DNA from: Wurfbainia villosa
Taxonomy: Eukaryota; Streptophyta; Magnoliopsida; Zingiberales; Zingiberaceae
Reading direction: 5' to 3'
NCBI GenBank assembly: GCA_025175895.1
Contig: JAKLTH010000223.1
Location: forward strand, 350,001-414,000
Length of the DNA stretch: 64,000 nucleotides
In this document: positions 12,202-22,300 of the stretch, piece after piece
Position numbering within the stretch: position 1 is the stretch's first letter
Layout: the number at the start of each line of letters is the position of its first letter
Program-made: the position numbers and the translations under genes
Notes under the pieces: model-generated
The model's input: the letters and a program-made list of their open reading frames with translations, nothing else
Told to the model about the DNA's origin: nothing
Database searches by the model: none

Positions 12202-12609
12202 TTCCGCTCTACTTTGCCCTCGATGCCCGTTCGCTCCCTTTTCCGCTCCTTTCTTCGCTCCTTTCCTTTCCCCCCTCTTTAGCCCGATCCATAGTTTATT
12301 GGTGCCCCGGTGCCGATCTCTTTCAATTCACTCTGAAGTCGACTACGCACTCTTCCTCTGCTCGTCTTCCCTCACCCATATTAGATAAAGGTCACGAGCC
12401 AGACTAGCAAGATTGAACCGCATGAGTCGACTCCCCGAGCCGATGACTGGTCTGCTAAGTTGAACGAGCTCCTCTCCCATCCCGATGCCGAAGACTCCTT
12501 TTTCCCAGACTTAACCCGCGTAGAGCACCATATCTTCCTCCTGGTCTGGTCAGAGCTAGAACTGAGCTAATATAGTCAGTCCCGCTCCGTGGGGAGAATG
12601 AAACCGGTG

Positions 12610-12658
12610 CCGAGATGCCTTGATTGAACCGAGATGCCGAGATGCCTTTGATTGAACC
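12610..12658 (+). repeat. Short tandem repeat CCGAGATGCC / TTGATTGAACCG
   Basis: CCGAGATGCC occurs at 12610, 12629 and 12637, interleaved with two copies of TTGATTGAACCG. Confidence 0.7.
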
Positions 12659-13041
12659 GCCCCTTTCCATGATAGCCAGTTGCCTTATCCCTTCCCTGGT
12701 AGCCCGCTCTCGTCTTACCTTTCCTTCTTCTCCGCCTATCCCTCAGCCGAAGATTCTCCGTACCGCTACGTGGGGAGACTATTTGCATTCGATGGATACG
12801 TAGCGCAACGAAGCCGCTCACCAGTGAATGTGGCCCGACCTCTGTTCTAGCTCCTGCCTTCGCATTATATTATAGTTTGGAAGCGAGGAAGCTCACTCCC
12901 CATCTATCCCGACCCAAGACTCCCTACTGTGATCTCGCTTCGCACCTTCTCTTTGCTTCGTGGGCTGGTCGATCCGATCCCAACGTTCCTTCTTTTCTTC
13001 TGGCTCGGCCCGGGAAAGCGCAGGCTCGACTGACTAAAAGA

Positions 13042-13200
13042 GTAAATGGTACACCATTTACGACCTGTTGCTGTAGATCTTTCTACGTATTAGTTTTGAA
13101 TAGCCATGAACTCCAGCTAGCTGGCACCAAAGAGTTAATGGCCCCCATTAACTCCTGGAAAGAGTTCATGGATACATGAACGACCTGTTGCTAGCTGGAG
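13042..13200 (+). other. Cluster of perfect hairpins closed by an outer 10-bp stem
   Basis: There are three small hairpins: 13042-13061 (GTAAATGGT / ACCATTTAC), 13133-13153 (AGTTAATGG, loop CCC, CCATTAACT) and 13164-13181 (GTTCATG, loop GATA, CATGAAC). The last two lie inside an outer stem of CTCCAGCTAG (13111-13120) with CTAGCTGGAG (13191-13200). ACGACCTGTTGCT follows both the first hairpin (13060-13072) and the third (13180-13192). The whole could extrude as a branched cruciform or fold as a multi-branched RNA. No function is known. Confidence 0.75.
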
Positions 13201-13473
13201 GGAATGACAGAAGTAGCTTTTCCTTTATATTTGAATACTTAATGGGTGTCGGCACTCATTCCATTTGGAAGTGCCCGTCGAGTTAAAATAGTTATTCCCG
13301 GCTGCTTAGGCAGCTTAGCTTCTAGGAATGAACTCAAATCCCGAACGAGAATGTTGAAAAACACGGGAAGTTCCACTTTTTGATCACTTCTCGACCATTT
13401 GTTCAAGTCGAGAGATAAAAAGAAAGATAAAGTAGAGAGTGAGAACGACGCGTTTCGAATGCCATTCACGACT

Positions 13474-13491
13474 GCGAATGATAATGACGCG
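13474..13491 (-). repeat. Dispersed repeat B, diverged copy
   Basis: GCGAATGATAATGACGCG matches the core of the copy at 19841 with few changes. A second partial copy, GAGAACGACGCG, lies just upstream at 13441-13452. Confidence 0.6.
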
Positions 13492-16400
13492 CTAAACCCC
13501 TCTCCTCCCCTCCGGTCTGGGCTCAGAGATGGTATGGGATCGGGTGATAGATCAAGAATCATAATGGGGCGGGCATAGCCTGACCTCTTCTCGCTACTAA
13601 AGAGAGATCGTATATATATATGAGCTCTTTTCTCTTTTCATTGGCCTTCCGTGCCCGAAGAGAGAAGGTATAAGCTAGATCGAATGTAATGACTTCTTTA
13701 ACGTCTGCCCTCCCGTCCCTTGCTGGAAGAAGCCGGCCTTCAAAGTCTATGTCCCGTCCTTGATGCAGCTGCGGCCCTTTCCAAATCCCTTTCTTAATAG
13801 GTTGAGGTTAGGGGACCTCCGAAACAATCCCTATCAATCGGCTCTTCCATTCCCTTTGGACCTTTCTTACCCGTTCAAGATGTCTCCAGACTAGTGTTGA
13901 TAACTCAGAGAATGCCGTGCTCTTCACCCCGCCCTCCACTTTTGTTGAGGCTGCGGGGGGCTGGAAGAAGAATTGACCGAGTAAGGAGTTGTGACTTTCT
14001 CTTTTTCGGCAAGTCAGTACTAGTAGTTTGAGTCCAGTTAGCTTACCCCTATGGTTTCCTTCCGTCGGTCTCCTCCACAACTCAGCAAGTTCGTCCCTCC
14101 GTTCCTGTTGTCAAGCTAGTTTAGTTAGCTAGTCCTTTTAGGCAGTGAGTCTGTTAGCTGTCTTCCTTAAAGCAAGAAGCAGTTAAATTGTGTACCAAGT
14201 GCCCCTGATTGAGTATGTGGATCACTTCAAGCAGGGCATAAATGTGTTGGCTTATCAAAAGGCATGGCCATTACCGGCCAACCATCTTGTCCGATTGCAT
14301 AAAGTATCCTAATGGATGCCGGGCTTGTCGGAAAGATGAACCAATGCAACACGTACCAACTCCGGAGTTGCTTCCGATCCTAAAGACTTAGCGCCCAAAG
14401 CTTTGATCCCTTATTTCACTCCGGACCGATCACACGTAGGAAAATACGCCTTGGCAAGGCTCTGCCTGACATGAAGAAGTTCCGCCGCTCACCGGAGAGA
14501 GAAAACCATTCGGAAAAAGGAAGAGAAGACAGACTTTAGAGGCGTTACAGCACTCGATTGCCCTGCACTGCCGTCTTAAGCAAATGCACCCGTGGATAAG
14601 TAGGCCTTTCTTTCAGACCGATCTTCTGCCGCGCCCCCCTGAGTCACCCGGAGCACCACGGTCTCTACCACCTTGTCCCTTGGAGTCAGAGACTAAGGCG
14701 GATCTCTCAGGTATAGGCATCAGAGGCTGCATCGCTGCTCGACGCCGCTCGTCCTTCTGAAGAAGAGCATAAACTCCATTCAGGGATGGCTGAGTTTGAT
14801 TCCCGCACGGATGGGAAAAAACTCTGAATTTAGACTTTAGCCAAGCCCCAGAAATTCCGGGTCAGGGATAGAGCTGTAGAGCGTCGGCCGAAGATTCGAT
14901 AAAATGAGAACTAGTGCCCCAGACCTTTCCTTCGATTTCGCGGGCAGGACATAGGGGAAGAGAAACTGCAATAATGGTGGATCGACCCAAGCCAGTAAGC
15001 TATTGGATGGATCCCCAAGGCCAGGGGGTAAGCAGGTCGAAGACCCCATTGAGCTGGTTTCTAAGCTCCAGATGCTGCTACCGGGCATAGGTGACGGGAG
15101 AAGGGAAAGAGGTTCAAGAATCCGTTTTTCTGTTCTTTCTGGCAACCAGCTCGTGCCCCATACGATGTGTCCCAAAAACGGAATATCTGTCTGAGCGAAG
15201 CTGTTTTTTTTCCTGCTTCAAATACTATTTATGCTCACGGCACGGAGCTTAGCCAGGACTCATCTTCCAATTTCTTTCCGCATGCTCTGATCTCCGGCCA
15301 TGAATCAAAGATTCCTCCTGGTGAGCGGGGCCCATAGTATATAGTCTACTATTTTATACTCTTTGGCTCAGGAAAAGAAAAGGAACACGCGGCATACAAG
15401 ACAAGCAAGCTGTTAAATCGAGTGAGGGAAGGCGGGGCTGGGAAACCTTATTCGAAACGAGAGGACAGGTAAACAAAGCAAGGGTCGAGACTCAAGCTGT
15501 TGCTGTTCGGAAAGCACTCGTGACCCTCACTCGGATTTCCTGGGGTGCCTGTAGCGTACGAGGAACTCATTCATTCTTACTATCTTTCTCGGGCATATAG
15601 TCAAAGGAAAGCAATATAAGGCTCTTAAGCAGGGAGAGTCCCGACTTCAAGACCCTAACACTCCGGAGAAACATAAGCAGCAGCCGGTAATTACTTCAAG
15701 TCCGGCACTACAGGAAGGGCACTCTGACAGTAACAAGAATCATTAAGAGTGGGGTTTCCTTTCCCTACCTTCTTTTCCGGAACTCGGGAAGGGCAAATTA
15801 AGTAACGAATCTTCTTTTCATTATATCTTGGAATGCCCAATAGCTGCCGGCGGAGAAAGGGCAAAGCTGCAACTGGAACAGATTCCACTATAAAAGCTGC
15901 ACCGGCCCTCAAAAAGCGTAGGAAAGAGAATCTACTCTTAACGCTACTGGAACTGATTCAACTCTTTCTGGAATGAAAGGGACGAAGGAAGTGTGCTCTA
16001 TCCTCTCTCCTTATCCCTCGTAAGTACCCTGAGATATCGTTTGAGCGGACCTGGAGTATGGAGTGTGATTCCCCTCCTCTGGCAAACCCTTTATCCTATG
16101 TTGTTTGGTATTTTCCCGTGCCTTTAGAGCCGATAAGGAGATTGCTTTCTTGGATGGGCTGTTCTTGCAAATCCAGTCGATGATGGAACCAGGACTAATT
16201 CCGACCTATTGGGATAAGAGATGTTTATAATACTCATACGCCTTATTACACTTTGCCGGTTCGGGGCTATATGCAGCTAAGATCTTGCGAAGACGGTTAA
16301 AGAGTTCAAACAAATATGGAACAGTAGTGTTTCATCCTTCCTGTTAGTCCCAGTAGCGCTCAAAAGGATAAGAGAATGTCTCCTTGAACCCGCTGGTCGA

Positions 16401-16846
16401 ATTCATTTCATAACCATCTTAAGTACCCGGGGCAAATTATATATGTTTATTGTCCACTCCTGTAAGTAAGTCGAGACGCCGCTTCCGCTCGTACCGCTCC
16501 GTGGGTGAACTCATATTCCATCCCCTCAACTCACTTTTATAATGAACTACTCCTGGAAGTCGTACCGGTAGAGTCAGTAGTAGCTTTTCCTGTTTCCTTG
16601 CCAAAACTTTCTTTTGTCAGCTGCAGTAGCTTAATTATATCTTTCTGAACCCTAAGGTCGAGCCAGAAAGAATGTATGTTATATCCACGTCGCTAGTAGT
16701 ATCAGGTAGGTATCACTCGTCCCTCTTTCCCATGTCTTATGCGGGAGCTACACTTGCCCGTGATCTCGATCCGCCTTTGACACTGCCTTCCATGCCTGAC
16801 TAATTAGATCTTGAACCTCTGCCTTCAGACGCACCTACTGAGTCGC

Positions 16847-16864
16847 CACGTCGCTGTCGCTCGT
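16847..16864 (+). repeat. Dispersed repeat C, copy 2
   Basis: It is identical over 18 bases to 8021-8038 and continues into ACCTTCGCTTCCC. Confidence 0.75.
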
Positions 16865-17735
16865 ACCTTCGCTTCCCTTTCTCAGGCATGTACCTCACAC
16901 CCCGCATTCCCTAGCTCTCCCTATGCACGCCCTAGTTCTACCTATGCACGCCCATGATCCGGCTTTCTTCTGGTCTTGTCTTTGCGTCTTGCACTCGCCA
17001 TTCACTCTTTCCATTCAAGTCTCCAGTAGTCGGAGACGAGGACGAATCCATACCTCATCAAATAAGAAAGGAATGATAATGATTCCTACGCGGATCAGAC
17101 ATCCGTTTACAAGTGAAAGAGCAGTGCCATGCCAATCTTCTCTTCTTTCATCCATTAGAGCAGTAGCAGTGCCAATCTTCCCTATCTTTTTTCTATCTAA
17201 TCAAATCCCAAGTCAAAGGCTAAGATCATGGCACCTAATGATGGATTACACCATTCGGTTCCATGAGCAGGGGAGGCCAAGCATTATGATCCTCTCCGAT
17301 TCAGCAGCAAGGCAATAGTATGTTAAAGAAAAATGGAGAGCGCCCAGATGAGTTGGATCAAGCCTTTGGGGAAGCCAAAGAAGGAAGCGCAGAATAAGTG
17401 GAAAAGACTTGAATTGGATAAATCTCCAAACTAAGTGCGTATCGCACAAGGTCCTTCATTTACTAAAAAGAATGGTGCCATTCCCTTAGTGTGAGTCGGG
17501 AAGTGAACTACGAATAAGAGGGCACCGGACTTCCAAGTCAAATTGCTCACTCGCATTCAAAGAAGACCCGAAAGCAAGAAAGCTACAGACAGAGCTAGGC
17601 CAGCTGATAAAGCCTCTCTCTTACTAATACCAGATCGGTAGATTTATAGGTGTCAGCGAGGGAGATTTGATAGGTCGGGCTGGAGAATCTTCTTTTTCTG
17701 ATCCCTTAGTTTAGGGAAGACTCCTGAACAAGAGG

Positions 17736-18101
17736 ATGACTCGGAAGGATGACTCGGAACTAGTAGAGGCAGGCGATAATTGGTCAATCATCAACAAGAA
17801 AGACGGCTGGCGAGATTCTCACGATAAAAAAGAAAGAATCACAACTGCCGATTGCGTGGTCTTCGGTGCGTGCCTCGTCCTTTTTTGCATTACCTTGGGG
17901 ATCCCCCTCGTGCTACGCTATCTTCCCACACATCCCCTCGTGTCTGATGCCGAAGACGAAGGCATCTTTGGTCTAAGCCCGAGCCCACGTAGGTTTTATT
18001 GCCCACCAGACTTCCTTCCGCGTCACTCTTCTTGCTCGCTCCCCGCTAGGCACCTTGAATGGACTGATGGAGCATATGCATGCTTTATAAAGATGAGATG
18101 A
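17736..18101 (+). CDS. Unrecognised open frame, 121 codons, one predicted membrane segment
   Basis: The predicted protein starts with about 38 charged residues rich in Asp, Lys and Glu. One strongly hydrophobic stretch follows (about residues 40-60, core CLVLFCITLGIPLVL), then a proline-rich tail with an acidic patch. A 13-base duplication at the start (GATGACTCGGAA twice) gives two possible in-frame starts near 17736 and 17748. The layout of charged head, membrane span and tail is common among small unassigned plant mitochondrial ORFs, including some chimeric ones, but no known gene segment is recognised in it. Length and composition are compatible with chance. Confidence 0.17.
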   Translation: MTRKDDSELVEAGDNWSIINKKDGWRDSHDKKERITTADCVVFGACLVLFCITLGIPLVLRYLPTHPLVSDAEDEGIFGLSPSPRRFYCPPDFLPRHSSCSLPARHLEWTDGAYACFIKMR

Positions 18102-18160
18102 TTGGTAAGGGCTTATGAACCTGGTACTCTATTACATAATAGAAGGGCACCTATAGGGAC

Positions 18161-18218
18161 ATTCGAGTAGTAGGCCTAGATTAGATATAGGGAAGCACCA
18201 TTCGAGTAGGCCTAGATT
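18161..18218 (+). repeat. Direct repeat ATTCGAGTAG(TAG)GCCTAGATT
   Basis: Copies lie at 18161-18182 and 18200-18218. The first carries an extra TAG. Confidence 0.75.
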
Positions 18219-19246
18219 CTATAGTTCCGTTCGAATAAGTAGATCGTAGGTTATGGTAGCAAATAGGACAGAGATCAGTGGGGGACTAGCAGAGATGGCA
18301 GAGTATATAGCACCGTGTAGTGGGCTTGTTAACAACAGGTTCCGCTCCCACCATAGTCTCATATTTGACTAAGCGCTGAGAATACTTTCCCCTTTGACAA
18401 CACTAACACTATCGAAGAGGTCTAGTTCACGCATCACTATTCTCCAAGAATCTACCCGTCCGCTTGCGCTGCTCATTACTTAAGTTAAGTGGTTGGTAGA
18501 GTCAATGAAGTTAGTCCGTTGTCTTCGTTATGTGGTTGGTTAGTATAGTTGGAGTGTGCGTGGTCTGTATCTTTCATCCGGTGAAACCACTGATCTTCCC
18601 AATCATAGTCCAAAGACTAGTTTGATCATGGCTAATTTTGAACTCTTGCTCGACCTAAGAAATGCTAGTCGAAGAGAGAAGTATCCGAAGCGAAGTCGAG
18701 AGGACTGCTAATTAGAGGAAGCCTTGCTAGAAGTGGGCCAGGCCTGAAAATTGGCTGTAGTGGAAGGTCGGGTTCATTCTAACTACAATAGAAGACTAGC
18801 CGGGGTTTTCTGGCATTCAGATAAATGCAGCGCTTCTCTTCTTATGAAAGCTTTGGGGAGAGATAGAGCTTCAGTGCTTCATACCAGTAGCAGCAGGAAA
18901 GGGACTGCGGGGCTCAACGAAATCAGTCTACCCCACCCCTCGTCAAAAGAGCAGCATGCAGCGCTTAGGCAGTTTATCGGAATCGGAACCACAGCACAGT
19001 TAAGTAGAGGCCCTCCTTCTTCGCTTCGGGTCGAGCAGATCTGAACTACCTTATAGCTGATACCAGTGATAGGAATGATTCTATGGGACTGCTGCTGAGA
19101 GGCGAGTGAAAGAAGAGAAGGTAGCAACTGGGCCTCAATCGGTTGGTTTAGCTCTTGCATTCGGTATCAAGTACAGATCACCTCTTCGGTCCTGCTCAGT
19201 AGTTCAACCCTCGTCCCATAATCTAAGTGCTTTCATTCCCTTGCAT

Positions 19247-19339
19247 ACCAATTCTAGGAAGGGCAAGGGAGATAGGTGCCCCAGCGAAGAGGAATAGAGC
19301 AGCAGTATCTTATGGGAGAGCACCAATTCTAGGAAGGGC
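19247..19339 (+). repeat. Direct repeat, 18 bp, two copies
   Basis: ACCAATTCTAGGAAGGGC occurs at 19247-19264 and 19322-19339, 75 bases apart, so an open frame running through both keeps the same reading phase. Confidence 0.8.
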
Positions 19340-19453
19340 TAGGGACAGGGAGAGCACCATTCACTCTATTCACCCCCCTCCACAGATTGAAGGTGGCCGA
19401 GTGAAGAGAGTGAGGCCTTCCAAAGGCCCCTATCGCGAGAACAAGAGTCAGAA

Positions 19454-19477
19454 CACGTCGCTGCGCTCGTACCTTCC
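19454..19477 (+). repeat. Dispersed repeat C, copy 3
   Basis: CACGTCGCTGCGCTCGTACC is the same family with a two-base deletion. Other relatives were seen at 25972, 44756 and, inverted, at 52584 and 61833-61846. Confidence 0.7.
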
Positions 19478-19840
19478 TCTTCGCCTCCTCTCTCTTTCTT
19501 TTATACGTCCGGCGTCTAATATAATAAGTGTTTTTTCTTCGTCCTCTTTCTCTTACTATACCGAACCACGTCACGCCCATGAAGGAGACTGGCACCAGCG
19601 CTGAAGACAGCAGGATCTTTCTGTGCACGCGAAAGATAGCAGCAGGGGTTCGGGTTTAGTAAGAGATCTCTCTCGTAAAAAACCTATATGTGTGAGGACA
19701 TAGTCTCAAGCTAAAGTGAACTCTTCATTGCGCGCGGACTCCTCTTATGGAGAAGCGTACGTACGGCTGGCTAAGTTCAAGATCAATCTAAGAAGTCGTT
19801 GATGGCTGTGCTCTACACCAGTCACTTCACTCTTGAAGCA

Positions 19841-19877
19841 AGGAGCGAATGTTAATGACGCGAGAGCGGACGCGGCT
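19841..19877 (-). repeat. Dispersed repeat B, inverted copy
   Basis: The first 22 bases are the perfect reverse complement of 1390-1411. GACGCGGCT at 19869-19877 matches the flank at 1371-1379 in inverted form. The copies are about 18.5 kb apart and could pair in rare short-repeat recombination. Confidence 0.8.
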
Positions 19878-22280
19878 CACTTCCTTCCATTCACTCTTCA
19901 AGCAGCCGGCTACACTTCAATTAATGACCTTTCATGCATGCTAATTAGTTCTTTCTCTCCTCCTATCTTCTCCGTTCCATTTATGAAGGAGAGTAGCTGG
20001 GACTATGCGAACGATTATGAGTTCTATTGCTCGGAATAGTTCAGATTCTTGCTGGAGCAGGTGCGAGATTCAAAAGAAGACGCGTGGGAAGCGCTCCACT
20101 CGGAAAGAGGAATCCATAACTATGTGGGATATGATCAAATGCCAGGGCAGGAAGGTAAGAAGATAGTTCAGTTCATCAGAAGACCTTAGACTCTTTGGCA
20201 CAGGAATCCAATCTAGACTAACCATTCCCTGCTGTCTTATACTTCTTTATTTATAATTATAATAATTGCTGACCTCTCCCTCTGTAGAGTCTGAGCCTAA
20301 CTTCGGCGTCCTCCCAAACCTACTGAATGAAGCTCGTACGCCTATGTAAGGGAAGAAAAAGAATTAATGCCCGGGCGGGAATAATAAACCCACCTAGACC
20401 TAGGTCAGAAATGCAGAGTAGCCTTAGCCCTATCAAGAGGTTCAGTTGAGGTGCGGAGCGAAAAGACCCGACCGGTCCCCTTCCCCCATTGCTCTCGCTA
20501 GAGTACTGTGCCCCTCGAGGATTCTACCGATCTCTGAATCAGGTGCCCTGCTTTCAGTAGATTCTTCTGGGAAAATCAGTCCCTACTTATTGAGCGCCAC
20601 GACCCCCAATCCTGGACCCTTAACTCGGACTCATCAAAAGGACACTACTGAACCCTTTCGCGCCGAAGAGCTAATTCAGTCCCACCTTCGGTAGAGCGTT
20701 CTATACTCTACCCTCTTCCTGTGACCTGCAGCGTACGAGTTCATAACTAAGAGCACCCAGGTATAGAGCAGATGGAAGGGTCATAAGTTGCAGAAAAAGA
20801 ATTAGTTGAAGGGGCGACCGCGAAATTAGGCATTAGGAGTGGTCACGGGGATAAGATAAATCCCGTCTTTCTCCTACTTTGTTCTCACTTCCAATAGTGA
20901 ATGAAAGTATAGTGCACGCGATAAATTCAAGAGGCCGGATGGGAAGAAAAGTTTTCATTGCTCTTCTAGGGACTCGGCCGAGCAAATATATGAATATGGA
21001 AAGCGCGGGCTGCCTTGGGTAAAATAAAGAACCAATCCACTTACTCGACTTTCAATGAAAAGACGATGTCCTGAATTCGAGCAGTGAAATGATGCTTTGC
21101 TGAGAAAAAGAAGAGAGTAGAGCCGTGCATGTCTCATGGTCTTCTCAATATTCTCGGTCTGGAACTTACTGCAATCGAAAGGAACTAGCCTGCAAAAGAT
21201 TAGGATAGCACTTAGAGCGCTTAAGACTAGATCGAAAGGCAGGAGATCAAAGTAAAGGCTGGTGAAAATGGTCAGTCTGGTCGATGCAAGGCTCACGTTC
21301 GATTCCTTTTCAAGGTCGTGTACATCGATCTGCTCCTCGATCTAGGGACTAAAGCTGAAGTCAAAATCGTTATTCTTTCCCTTTCTTCAGTAGAATCCCC
21401 AGTCCCAAACGCCTACTCAAAGCGAGCGCTAAACTAGATTCTTATCAAAGCAATGGGCGGCACAGGAGGCAGAAGGTCGCAAATCCCTACTCTTCCTGAA
21501 AGTAGCTAATTCAAAGCAAAGGCGTTAAGCAATAAGCGATGCCTTACTTCACCTTCACTAATGGAGTCTATTGGGCCGGTTCTATAGACTCTTTGAAGTC
21601 TTAGGCTAGCGACTTCTAAGCCTTACTTCTCTGTGCGATTTTCTACTATTGAAAAAAAAGAGCTCCTTCTGTGTGCTTGGCCCTTGGATTCACTATTCCG
21701 AAAGAGCTTATTCGTTAACAAGCACAAGAGCCAAAGAAAGAGCCTATTCTATCACGTATCAGGAAATCCAGTCATCAAGGAACTAAGACAGTAAGGACAT
21801 TCTCTGCCTCAATATTCTAAGGCAGCTGATTCTGGGCATTCATCTGCAGCTACTTTTCTTTTTTTTTCTACGATACCACAAAGCAAATTTTCCTTCCTTC
21901 CTGTCCCTGATGTGATGTCTTCTCCCTGCATTCGAGGTTCCATTTCCATATGTCACTTCCCTTGCGAACAGCTATTTCTCTTCCTTCTGTGTGGCATTTG
22001 GCCTTCAAACATCTAATTCACTAGCACCGGTTACTGGAACAGCAGATGATTTCACTCTAACAACAGATATGGGCTCCTAATGGAAGACTTACCGAATCTG
22101 AATGCATCCTTTAGGGAAGCATCCAATTTGACATTAGAAGGGGCTTTGGTACGTCGAGGAAGAGAATCTGCTCTTTGCGGGATAAGTTAGCTACTCCGTC
22201 GGTATTCTCAATCGCCGAAGGATCGCTCTCGGGGTATATACCTTACAGGGCGCCCTTCTTTAGCTCGTTCGACCTCTGGA

Positions 22281-22300
22281 GACATATTTGCGTAAGAGAA
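22281..22300 (+). promoter_or_regulatory. Possible promoter, CGTAAGAGA behind an A/T box
   Basis: The nonamer CGTAAGAGA is at 22291-22299, preceded by ACATATTTG, a reasonable A/T-rich box. No gene is recognised downstream. One or so such nonamers would be expected by chance on both strands of 64 kb, and more in A/G-biased DNA, so this remains a weak call. Confidence 0.25.

Larger units (their letters stand above)
5700..13030. other. Pyrimidine-rich spacer dense in short dispersed repeats
   Basis: No gene is recognised. The + strand is rich in CTCTTTC-like tracts, which creates many false open frames. At least five small repeat types recur here (see the repeat entries), including motifs such as ACTCCTGGAACTC (6690 and 10195), TTGCTTTGATT (5882, 11040) and GGTCGATCCG (6886, 12965). 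The texture is of old, overlapping duplications. Confidence 0.55.
13240..17700. other. Anonymous spacer
   Basis: No gene is recognised. It contains two partial copies of repeat B (13441-13491), a TATA run at 13610-13620, a stretch at 16485-16570 with phrases shared with the 13.1 kb hairpin cluster (TACTCCTGGAAG), and a copy of repeat C at 16847-16864. Confidence 0.55.

Noticed and set aside
16923..17318. 131-codon open frame on + strand
   Set aside because: No motif, low-complexity Ser/Arg/Pro-rich translation in a pyrimidine-rich strand. Length is within chance.
19227..19604. 125-codon open frame with a repeated ILGRAR motif
   Set aside because: The repeated peptide comes from an 18-bp direct repeat. 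The opposite strand is also open (19329-19628), and nothing resembles a known protein.
19738..19765. CGTACGTACGGCTGG, resembling the 3' side of a group II intron domain V
   Set aside because: The matching 5' strand with a GNRA-type loop and the usual AGC/GAGC start could not be found upstream, so no domain V folds.
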